Assembly (NCBI GenBank): GCA_049680185.1
Contig: JBAUHI010000032.1
Coordinates: 1 to 64,000, forward strand
Source of the DNA: CAMLHU01 sp049680185
GTDB taxonomy: Bacteria > Gemmatimonadota > Gemmatimonadetes > Gemmatimonadales > GWC2-71-9
DNA length: 64,000 nucleotides
Reading direction: 5' to 3'
Numbering within the stretch: the first letter of the stretch is position 1; each line of letters starts with the position of its first letter. Of the stretch, positions 57,427 through 64,000 are shown in pieces. The translations under genes were made by a program, and so were the position numbers. The notes beneath the pieces are model-generated. The model did no database searches. It was given only the letters and a program-made list of their open reading frames with translations, and was not told where the DNA came from.

Positions 57427-59024
57427 TGAAGTACACCCGTGTTCTCCTCGTAGCGGCGCTTGCCGCCTCCGCCGGCTGCAAGGCCAAGCAGGAGGTCCTG
57501 GTCTACCAGGCCATTCCCGTGAGCCGGCGCGACATCGTCGTCTCCGCCCAGGCCGCCGGGAGCATCCAGCCCGACACCACGGTCGACGTCAAGTCGCTCG
57601 CCTCGGGCGAAGTGACCAGCATCAAGGTGCAGACCGGCGAAGTGCTCCAGGCCGGCACGTTGATGGTCGAGATCGACCGCCGGCAGGCCAAGAACGCCGT
57701 CGACCAGTCCGAGGCCCAGTACGAGCAGGCGAAGGCCCAGCTCACGGTGGCCGAGGCGGCCAAGCGTCGCGCCGACACGCTCTTTGCCCAGCAGGCCATG
57801 ACCGACGCCGACCACGACCAGGCCATCGTCAACTACGCGACCGCCCGGGCCAACCTCGTCACGGCCCGGGTCAACAACGAGAACAACATCATCGCGCTCT
57901 CGCAGACCGAGGTCCGCGCGCCGATCACCGGGATGGTCATCAGCCAGAACGTCGACCGAGGCAGCATGATCGCGGCCACCGGCAAGGACGTCAGCGGCGG
58001 CACCACGCTCTTCCAGATGGCCAACATGAGCCTGGTGCAGGTCCACACCCTGGTGGACGAGACCGACATCGGCAAGATCCAGGCAGGTCAGAGCACCACG
58101 GTGACCGTCGATGCGTACCCCAACCATCCCTTCGATGGCTACGTGATGAAGATCGAGCCAAGGGACACCGTGTCGCAGAACGTCACGATGTTCCCGGTGC
58201 TGGTGCGGATCGACAACAAGGACGGGATCCTTCGCCCCGGGATGAACGCCGAGGTGGAGATCCACGTCGGGCAGCGCCAGAACGTGCTGGCGGCCCCCAA
58301 CGCCGCACTCCGTACCGACCGTGACTACGTCTCGGCCGCCCAGGTGCTCAACCTTGATCCCGAGACCGTGGCGAACCAACTGGCGGCCTCCGACAGCGCC
58401 AGTCAGGCGGACGCGTCCCAGAGCTCGTCGCTGGGCGCTGCAGGGACGCCAGGCAAGGATCAGGCGGCGGGTGCCCACACGATGACCATGTCCAACGGCA
58501 CCACGATCAAGCTGCCGGACGGTGTCACCGAGCAGCAGGTGAACGCGGCCTTCCAGCACATGCGGCAGGCCTTCCAGGGCGGCGGCGCGCCCTCCGCTGA
58601 CGATCGCGCGCTGCTCCAGAAGGTGCGCAGCGCCAACCCGGACATGATGGGGAGCGGGCGTCGTGGCGGCGGGAATCGCGGCGGTGGCGGAGGCGGCAGC
58701 AGCACCGGGGTCGACTCACGGTTGGGCGGGAGCTTCATCGTGTTCGTCAAGCGGGGCGATTCCATCCGGCCGATGCGGGTCAAGACCGGACTCACCGACC
58801 TTGAATACAGCGAAGTGCTCTCGGGGCTCCAGGAAGGGGACTCGGTCCTGGTCTTGCCGAGCGCGAGCCTCGTGCAGAGCCAGCAGGAGTTCAAGGACCG
58901 GATCAACCGCTTTACGGGTGGCGGGAGCGTTCCCGGCATGAAGGCAACGCCGGCCAAGACCGCCACGCCGGCCGCGGGTGGCGGCGGTGGCGGCGGTGGC
59001 GGGAACCGCGGCGGCGGACGGTAG
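57426..59024 (+). CDS. Periplasmic adaptor (MacA/HlyD family) with a long insertion and Gly-rich tail
   Basis: 532 residues, against about 370-400 for MacA. Probable lipoprotein signal (ALAASAGC). Order: barrel-sandwich half (VDVKSLASGEVTSIKVQTGE), coiled hairpin (KNAVDQSEAQYEQAKAQLTV, LFAQQAMTDADHDQAI), second half (VRAPITGMVISQNVDRGSMI), beta-barrel (IQAGQSTTVTVDAYPNHPFD), and membrane-proximal part beginning NVLAAPNAALRTD. An insertion of about 110 residues (about 305-425), rich in Ser, Gln and Gly, interrupts the last domain before GSFIVFVKRGDSIRPMRVKT. The C-terminus is a poly-Gly/Arg tail. It links the permease to TolC. Confidence 0.9.
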   Translation: MKYTRVLLVAALAASAGCKAKQEVLVYQAIPVSRRDIVVSAQAAGSIQPDTTVDVKSLASGEVTSIKVQTGEVLQAGTLMVEIDRRQAKNAVDQSEAQYEQAKAQLTVAEAAKRRADTLFAQQAMTDADHDQAIVNYATARANLVTARVNNENNIIALSQTEVRAPITGMVISQNVDRGSMIAATGKDVSGGTTLFQMANMSLVQVHTLVDETDIGKIQAGQSTTVTVDAYPNHPFDGYVMKIEPRDTVSQNVTMFPVLVRIDNKDGILRPGMNAEVEIHVGQRQNVLAAPNAALRTDRDYVSAAQVLNLDPETVANQLAASDSASQADASQSSSLGAAGTPGKDQAAGAHTMTMSNGTTIKLPDGVTEQQVNAAFQHMRQAFQGGGAPSADDRALLQKVRSANPDMMGSGRRGGGNRGGGGGGSSTGVDSRLGGSFIVFVKRGDSIRPMRVKTGLTDLEYSEVLSGLQEGDSVLVLPSASLVQSQQEFKDRINRFTGGGSVPGMKATPAKTATPAAGGGGGGGGGNRGGGR

Positions 59025-59030
59025 CGGCCC

Positions 59031-60242
59031 ATGCTCATCGGCGAGACCGTCACGGTCGCATTCCAGTCGATCCGGGCCAATAAGCTCCGGGCCGCACTCA
59101 CGATGCTGGGGATCATCATCGGCGTCGGCGCCGTCATCACGATGGTGGCCCTCGGCTCGGGCGCCCAGAAGTCGGTCGAGGATCGGATCAACGCCCTCGG
59201 CGCCAACCTGCTCACGGTCTTCGCGGGACAGTCGTTCTCGGGCGGGTTCGCGTCGGCACAGCGAGTGAGCCTCACGACCGACGACGCGGCGGCACTCGAC
59301 AGCAGCGCCACCACGCTCGAAGCCGTGGTGCCGGAGATCTCCAGCAACATGCAGATCAAGTACAGCAGCCAGAACTTCAACCTGTCGGTGACCGGGACGA
59401 CGGCCAACTACGTCCAGGCCCACAATTACACGATGCCGTATGGGCGGATGTTCACCCGCGGCGACGACGACGGGCGCCAGCGCTATGCGGTCCTGGGCGC
59501 GTCGCTGCCGGAGGAATGGGGACAGAATCCGACCTCGCTCATCCACCAGATGATCCACATCCGGGGGATCCCCTTCGAGGTCATCGGCATCCTGAGCCCC
59601 AAGGGGGCCCAGGGATTCAGCAACCCCGATGAACAGATCCTGATCCCGCTCCAGACCGCCAAGTACCGGATCTTCGGGAGCAACCGTCTTCGCTCGATCT
59701 CGGTGGAGATCAAGGACGGCGTGCCGTCCGAACTCGCCATGGTGGACATCGAGCGCGTGATGCGCCGCAAGCACAAGATCCCGCCCGGCGCTGATGACGA
59801 TTTCCAGATCCGTAACCAGTCGGACATCCTGGCCACTCAGCAGCAGGCCACCCAGGTCTTCACCGCACTCCTGGCGAGCATCGCGGCCGTGAGCCTCCTG
59901 GTGGGCGGCATCGGCATCATGAACATCATGCTGGTCTCGGTCACCGAGCGGACCAAGGAGATAGGGATCCGGAAGGCGCTCGGCGCCTCCCGCGGCACCA
60001 TCCTATTCCAGTTCCTCATCGAGGCCCTCGTGCTCTGCCTCACCGGCGGCGTGCTGGGCATCCTGCTCGGCGTGGGCGGTGCGGTGATCCTGGCCAAGAT
60101 CTTCAGTTGGAACACCCTGATCTCGCCGGTGGCCATCGCCATCGCATTCCTCTTCAGCGGCGCGGTGGGACTCTTCTTCGGACTCTGGCCCGCCAAGCGC
60201 GCAGCCAGCCTCGATCCGGTGGACGCGCTGCGGTACGAATAA
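59031..60242 (+). CDS. FtsX-domain ABC permease, MacB-type
   Basis: 403 residues. N-terminal helix with ANKLRAALTMLGIIIGVGAV (hallmark of MacB permeases), MacB periplasmic core domain (about 50-260: GANLLTVFAGQSF, GMPYGRMFT-like YTMPYGRMFTRGD), then three C-terminal helices in an FtsX domain: LLASIAAVSLLVGGIGIMNI, MLVSVTERTKEIGIRKALGA, and SGAVGLFFGLWPAKRAASLD. The ATPase is a separate chain. With adaptor and TolC it forms a tripartite pump exporting substrate from the periplasm; the cargo is unknown. Last gene of the sigma-led operon. Confidence 0.93.
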   Translation: MLIGETVTVAFQSIRANKLRAALTMLGIIIGVGAVITMVALGSGAQKSVEDRINALGANLLTVFAGQSFSGGFASAQRVSLTTDDAAALDSSATTLEAVVPEISSNMQIKYSSQNFNLSVTGTTANYVQAHNYTMPYGRMFTRGDDDGRQRYAVLGASLPEEWGQNPTSLIHQMIHIRGIPFEVIGILSPKGAQGFSNPDEQILIPLQTAKYRIFGSNRLRSISVEIKDGVPSELAMVDIERVMRRKHKIPPGADDDFQIRNQSDILATQQQATQVFTALLASIAAVSLLVGGIGIMNIMLVSVTERTKEIGIRKALGASRGTILFQFLIEALVLCLTGGVLGILLGVGGAVILAKIFSWNTLISPVAIAIAFLFSGAVGLFFGLWPAKRAASLDPVDALRYE

Positions 60243-60474
60243 GGCGCGAGGAGATAAGAAGAAGAGAAGACGACGAGAAGAGGGGAACGGGGCTCCGCTC
60301 ATGGCGGGGCCCCGTTTTCCATGAGGGAATGAGGTGATGCGAGGAAGAGGAGAACGGGACTCCGAGCAAGTTCGGGCCCGTTTCCCATCGCGCGCTCCCC
60401 TCACTTCCCCACCTCGCCTCCTCTTCTCCTCCTCCCTGTCCGATTACCTTCCCGTACCTTCCACCCGCGCCCCC
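60243..60474. repeat. Island with purine/pyrimidine arms and two terminator hairpins
   Basis: Left arm about 60247-60286: GAGGAGATAAGAAGAAGAG-type words. Right arm about 60398-60437: CTCCTCTTCTCCTCCTCC-type words. Between them lies a strong stem (60287-60299 with 60305-60317, one G-T pair, TCATG loop) followed by TT, and a second related hairpin at about 60354-60384 (AACGGG ... CCCGTT). Both stems begin with AACGGG(G/A)CTCCG. It should end transcription of the efflux operon. Confidence 0.85.
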
Positions 60475-62757
60475 ATGCTCCCAGTCGCACTTCTACTGCA
60501 GGTGTCCGCCATGCTTCCTGCCGTGATCCCCGGCAAGGGAGCGCCGGATGTTGCCATCCCCCGGATCGACGCGACGGCGGTGATCGACGGGAACCTGGAC
60601 GAGGTGCCGTGGCAGCAGGCCGCGCGGCTCTCGGGATTCTGGGAGTACCAGCCCGCCGATGGGCGCCCGGCAGGCGAGGAGACCGAGGTCCGGGTCTGGT
60701 ACTCTGCCAACGCCATCTACTTCGGGATCATCGCCCACGACGCGCAACCAGGTGCCATCCGGGCCACCGTGGCCGATCGGGACAACATCCAGGGCGATGA
60801 CAACGTCCGGATCTACCTCGACACGTTCAACGACCACCGGCGGGCCTATTTCTTCGGCGTCAATCCACTCGGCGCCCAGGAGGACGGGGTGCGGGCCGAA
60901 GGCGGCTCATCGCCCGGGAACATCACCGGCGGCTCGACCGACCTGAACCCCGATTTCCTCTGGGAGTCCAAGGGCCACCTGACCCCGGACGGGTACGTGG
61001 TGGAGCTCCGCATTCCCTTCAAGAGCCTGCGGTTCCCCGGCGACGATCCGAAGTCGTGGGGGATCCAGGTCATCCGCACCGTCCAGCGCACCGGCTACCA
61101 GGATTCGTGGACGGATCTCCGTCGGGCCAACGCGAGCTTCCTGCTGCAGGACGGCACCTTCACCGGGATCCACGACATCCACCACGGCGTCGTGGTGGAG
61201 GCCCAGCCGTTCATCACCGGTGCCATGGAGGGCCAGCGGGACACCAGCACCGGTACCTTCGACCGTGGCGGGCTCCGGACCGAACTCGGCGCCAACCTCA
61301 AGCTGGGATTCAGCAGCTTCTCGGTCGATGCCACCGCGAATCCCGATTTCAGCCAGGTCGAGAGCGATGCCGGACAGGTGACGCTCAACCAGCGATTCGC
61401 ACTCTTCTATCCCGAAAAGCGCCCCTTCTTCCTCGAAGGGATCGAACTCTTCGCGACACCGAACCAGTTGGTGTACACCCGCCAGATCCAGGCTCCGGCT
61501 GGCGGGCTCAAGATCGCCGGCAAGGTGGGGCGGTTCACCTTCGCACATCTCACCGCCCTCGATGAGCCGGGCGGCGGCTCTGACGACGCGCTCTTCGATG
61601 TGGGACGTGTCCGGGCCGATCTCGGCGAGAATTCCAACGCCGGAGTGACCTATACGGACCGGACCGCGGGTTCGCTCTACAGCCGCGTCGCAGCCGCTGA
61701 CATCCGCTACGTCTTCGGGAAGCTCTACTACTTCCAATCCCAGATCGGCGCGTCCTGGGTACGCGATTCGACCGGCCAGCGTTCGAGCCCGATCTGGCAG
61801 GAGGAACTCGACCGCACCGGGCGCAAGTGGGGATTCAACTACCAGCTGACCGGCATCGGCCGCGGGTTCGAAGCGCGAGCCGGCTTCGTGCCGCGCAATA
61901 ACATCGTCACCGCGCACGGATTCAACCGTTTTACTTGGTACGGCGCGCCCGGCGCATTGATGGAAAGCTTCACGATCTTCTTCGGGCCGCAGGCGACCTG
62001 GGACTATGGCCACTTCGATATGGCGCATCCGATCGAGGGCAGTACCAGCGCCAACATGATGCTTCGGCTCCGAGGCGGCTGGAATGTCACGGCGGTCCCG
62101 ACATACGCATATGTCATCCCCGACTCGACGCTGTATGCTGGCTACGCGGTTGGGCATGGTGGTGGCCCCACGACGCCGTACACACTACCGGGAATGCTCG
62201 ACGGCTGGACCGGGCAGCTCACCATCGGCACGCCGGTCTTCCAAGGGTTCAACGCCAGTGCGTCGGTATTCCGCGGGAAGGCGGCGCTCTTCGCCGAGGG
62301 GAGCCTCGGGACCGAGACCACGCTGACGGGATCGCTCTCCGTCCGACCGAGCCAGCAGGTGAGGGCCACCGGAAGCCTCATCGTCGACCGGCTGACGCGT
62401 GACCGGACCGGGGAGGAGTTCGCCCGGACCCTGATCCCTCGGCTCGAGTTGACGTTCCAGCCGAGCCGAGCGCTCTTCTTCCGCGTCGTAGGTGAGTACC
62501 GTTCCCAGCGGCTGGCGGCGCTCGAGGACCCCGCCACCGGCGATACGCTGGTCGTCAGTGGCACCCCGGCGACCGCTTCGGAGAGCAACACGTTCCGGAT
62601 GGACTGGCTGGCGTCGTACCAGCCGACCCCGGGGACCGTGGCGTTCTTCGGCTATGGATCGAGCCTTGACGCCGGGATCAACACGCTGAGCTTCTCGCGA
62701 CTGGTCCGGCAGAACGACGGATTCTTCGTCAAGTTCGCGTACCTGTTCCGGAAGTGA
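60475..62757 (+). CDS. Secreted CBM9-like plus DUF5916 outer-membrane protein
   Basis: Start MLPVALLLQVSAMLPAVIPG (60475), 760 residues. A CBM9-like beta-sandwich at about 25-210 (IDATAVIDGNLDEVPWQQAA, EVRVWYSANAIYFGIIAHD, DNVRIYLDTFNDHRRAYFFG, GYVVELRIPFKSLRF) is followed by the DUF5916 region with NPDFSQVESDAGQVTLNQRF and LFYPEKRPFFLEGIELF. A beta-barrel C-terminus ends FVKFAYLFRK. Such proteins are common in Gemmatimonadota and Bacteroidetes and are often near hydrolases; the ligand is unknown. Confidence 0.9.
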   Translation: MLPVALLLQVSAMLPAVIPGKGAPDVAIPRIDATAVIDGNLDEVPWQQAARLSGFWEYQPADGRPAGEETEVRVWYSANAIYFGIIAHDAQPGAIRATVADRDNIQGDDNVRIYLDTFNDHRRAYFFGVNPLGAQEDGVRAEGGSSPGNITGGSTDLNPDFLWESKGHLTPDGYVVELRIPFKSLRFPGDDPKSWGIQVIRTVQRTGYQDSWTDLRRANASFLLQDGTFTGIHDIHHGVVVEAQPFITGAMEGQRDTSTGTFDRGGLRTELGANLKLGFSSFSVDATANPDFSQVESDAGQVTLNQRFALFYPEKRPFFLEGIELFATPNQLVYTRQIQAPAGGLKIAGKVGRFTFAHLTALDEPGGGSDDALFDVGRVRADLGENSNAGVTYTDRTAGSLYSRVAAADIRYVFGKLYYFQSQIGASWVRDSTGQRSSPIWQEELDRTGRKWGFNYQLTGIGRGFEARAGFVPRNNIVTAHGFNRFTWYGAPGALMESFTIFFGPQATWDYGHFDMAHPIEGSTSANMMLRLRGGWNVTAVPTYAYVIPDSTLYAGYAVGHGGGPTTPYTLPGMLDGWTGQLTIGTPVFQGFNASASVFRGKAALFAEGSLGTETTLTGSLSVRPSQQVRATGSLIVDRLTRDRTGEEFARTLIPRLELTFQPSRALFFRVVGEYRSQRLAALEDPATGDTLVVSGTPATASESNTFRMDWLASYQPTPGTVAFFGYGSSLDAGINTLSFSRLVRQNDGFFVKFAYLFRK

Positions 62758-62863
62758 GGTAGTGGGTCGGATGGGCGGTTGGGCGGATGGGCGGATGGAC
62801 AGTGAGGTGGTGGAACCGTTCGGTGATGGCCAACGTTATCCCGTGTCACCCACCGGAGCCTGA
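62758..62863. repeat. GGATGGGCGG-type direct repeats
   Basis: Words GGATGGGCGGTTGGGCGGAT and GGATGGGCGGATGGAC at 62768-62800 are the same family as the inverted repeat inside the gene at 15872-16426. No reverse-complement arm is seen here. The following bases should hold the promoter of the cytochrome b gene. Confidence 0.7.
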
Positions 62864-63586
62864 ATGACCGCCGTACCCCTCTCCGAAGCTGCCGCCGACG
62901 CGCCTGCCCCACCGGCACCGCACACTGGCGTACGCCGCCACCACTGGCTGGTGCGCCTGACGCATTGGATGAACGCGATCGTGCTCACAGGGCTGATCGC
63001 GAGCGGCCTCCAGATCTACGGCGCGTTCACCCGCTTCGGGCTCAAGGGCGGGATGCGCATCGGCCCCAATCCGTTCGAAGGGTATGGCTTCCCGCACTGG
63101 ATGCGGCTCGGCGGCTGGCTGGCTGGCGGCCTGAATTGGCACTTTGCGCTCGGCTGGTTCTTCCTCTTCTCCGGCCTCGCCTACGTCCTGTATCTGGGCA
63201 TCTCCGGCGAATGGCGATCCCTCCTCTTTCGTCCCCGCGACATCGGCCCAGCGGTCCAGATGCAGCTGTACTATCTGGGCCTCCGGAAAACGCACCCGCC
63301 ACAGGGAAAGCACAACGCCCTCCAGAAAGGTGCGTACACGTTCATCGTGGCACTCGGCGCCCTGTCGGCGTTGACCGGCGTCGCGATCTACAAGCCGGTC
63401 CAGTTCCATTGGCTCACGGCACTCTTCGGCGGCTACGAGTTCGCCCGGTACTGGCACTTCGTGGCGGTCTGGGTCTTCGTGGCCTTCACGCTCACCCACG
63501 TGGCCCTCGTCTTCGCCGTCGATCCGGCGTCACTGCGTGCCATGCTCACCGGCTGGTACCGCGGGAGGTTCCCGAATCATGACTGA
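62864..63586 (+). CDS. Membrane cytochrome b subunit (b561/hydrogenase-type)
   Basis: 240 residues with four main helices. Heme-ligand histidines: RLTHWMNAIVL (about 32), NWHFALGW (about 88), and two in the last helix, YWHFVAVWVFVAFTLTHVAL (about 198-214), typical of the di-heme cytochrome b subunits of formate dehydrogenase, NiFe hydrogenase and related enzymes. It would pass electrons between the quinone pool and the periplasmic molybdoenzyme encoded next, with which it overlaps by 8 nt. Confidence 0.88.
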   Translation: MTAVPLSEAAADAPAPPAPHTGVRRHHWLVRLTHWMNAIVLTGLIASGLQIYGAFTRFGLKGGMRIGPNPFEGYGFPHWMRLGGWLAGGLNWHFALGWFFLFSGLAYVLYLGISGEWRSLLFRPRDIGPAVQMQLYYLGLRKTHPPQGKHNALQKGAYTFIVALGALSALTGVAIYKPVQFHWLTALFGGYEFARYWHFVAVWVFVAFTLTHVALVFAVDPASLRAMLTGWYRGRFPNHD

Positions 63587-64000
63587 GCCCCTCACTCGAC
63601 GCGACCTGTTCCGGATGGGCCTCGTGGCGGGCGCAGGCGCGCTCGTGTCCGGCTGCGGATGGGACGGCGGCCCCCTCAAGCCCGGGCTCGCCGCGATGGC
63701 GCGGCTCAACGACCGGGTGGGCGAGGCGCTCATCTCCCCGCACCGCCTGGCCCGGGAGTATCCGGTGTCGGAGCGCTCTGGGAGCGCATTTCCGATGTAC
63801 TACGTGAGCGACGAGCTCCCGGTGCTTGCCGACCCCGCAGGGTGGCGCCTCACGGTCGCAGGGCTGGTCGCCAACCCGCTTACGCTCACGCTGGCCCAGA
63901 TCCAGGCCCTCCCGCGGACGACGTACACCGTCAAGCACCATTGCGTGGAAGGGTGGACGGCCATCGCGACATGGACCGGCGTGCCACTCACGACGATCAC
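63579..64000 (+). CDS. Tat-exported molybdopterin oxidoreductase, sulfite-oxidase fold (3' truncated)
   Basis: Frame open to the window end; 140 residues visible. Tat motif TRRDLFRMGLV is followed by a lipobox-like LVSGC, so it may be an exported lipoprotein. Then SAFPMYYVSDELPVLADPAG, WRLTVAGLVANPLTLTLAQI and the Moco-binding cysteine in KHHCVEGWTAIATWTGVPL, which is the CxEGW motif of the sulfite oxidase/MsrP superfamily. The partner cytochrome b gene overlaps by 8 nt, a YedYZ-like arrangement, though this cytochrome is of the b561/hydrogenase type. The substrate is unknown. Confidence 0.88.
   Translation, partial: MTEPLTRRDLFRMGLVAGAGALVSGCGWDGGPLKPGLAAMARLNDRVGEALISPHRLAREYPVSERSGSAFPMYYVSDELPVLADPAGWRLTVAGLVANPLTLTLAQIQALPRTTYTVKHHCVEGWTAIATWTGVPLTTI

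Noticed and set aside
1..64000. tRNA, rRNA or riboswitch genes
   Set aside because: No tRNA-like cloverleaf, rRNA segment or known riboswitch core was recognised by eye; a covariance-model scan would be needed to exclude small RNAs.

Overview
The window is high-GC, gene-dense bacterial DNA from a diderm. It encodes outer-membrane barrels (FadL-like, DUF5686, DUF5916, TolC), lipoproteins, Tat-exported enzymes and an aerobic caa3-type oxidase. Bacteroidetes-like envelope proteins on a high-GC background, a plant/chlamydial-type FabI, many ECF sigma/anti-sigma pairs and many secreted metallopeptidases together suggest Gemmatimonadota or a close relative. That assignment is inference: no rRNA or ribosomal protein marker is present. 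I see no tRNA, rRNA, CRISPR array, prophage or classical transposase. Both ends cut through genes.

Layout. 1-6.4 kb: end of an FtsX-type permease gene, fabI, a hybrid histidine kinase on the minus strand, a DUF423 membrane protein and a YkgJ-type cysteine-cluster protein. 6.5-10.4 kb: minus-strand cytochrome c oxidase operon coxB-coxA-coxC-cox4. 10.7-16.4 kb: DinB protein, VanX-like dipeptidase, a small GIY-YIG nuclease set between inverted repeat clusters, a Tat-exported PLP enzyme, then greA, a groES-like gene and two unknown genes. 16.5-25.8 kb: KimA-like transporter, secreted M1 peptidase, an ECF sigma factor with a membrane partner, a DUF5686 barrel, an unlisted 52-residue zinc ribbon with a radical SAM gene, and a second DinB protein. 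25.9-28.3 kb: minus-strand DM13 / DM13 / sigma / anti-sigma operon. 28.5-36.9 kb: M42 peptidase, HEAT protein, a complete ECF vitamin-type importer (S, T, two ATPases), M28 peptidase and a GAF protein. 37.1-40.2 kb: anion-type ABC importer with a duplicated permease and no binding protein. 40.3-49.2 kb: proline iminopeptidase, an unknown gene, PolX-like protein, endonuclease III, methyltransferase, YyaL-type protein, DUF190, cyclophilin and a DUF6941-like protein. 49.3-54.1 kb: FadL plus SGNH lipoprotein, HD protein and phospholipase D. 54.1-60.2 kb: a tightly overlapping seven-gene operon of sigma factor, single-pass protein, CnrX/Spy-like protein, TolC and MacAB-like efflux. 60.5-64 kb: DUF5916 barrel, then a b-type cytochrome with a Tat-exported molybdopterin oxidoreductase cut by the window end.

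Two themes stand out. First, genes are packed with 1-8 nt overlaps (ATGA, GTGA, TGATG), so translational coupling is the rule inside operons. Second, many gaps between genes, especially between convergent ones, are filled stop codon to stop codon by composite inverted-repeat islands. In these, short words are tandemly repeated on one side of a hairpin or palindrome and appear reverse-complemented on the other. The word differs between islands: a CTGNNNG heptamer, purine words, or a GGTGAACGG-like word. Related words also sit in frame inside coding sequences. One palindrome family (ends CGTCATCCTGAG / CTCAGGATGACG) occurs at five or more loci and brackets the GIY-YIG nuclease gene, which is the best candidate here for an undescribed mobile system. 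Other points: a PolX protein whose three polymerase aspartates are gone while its PHP nuclease site is intact, a Cnr-like sigma module attached to MacAB-TolC, an asymmetric ECF ATPase pair, and a free-standing ribonucleotide-reductase-like zinc ribbon behind a palindromic operator.
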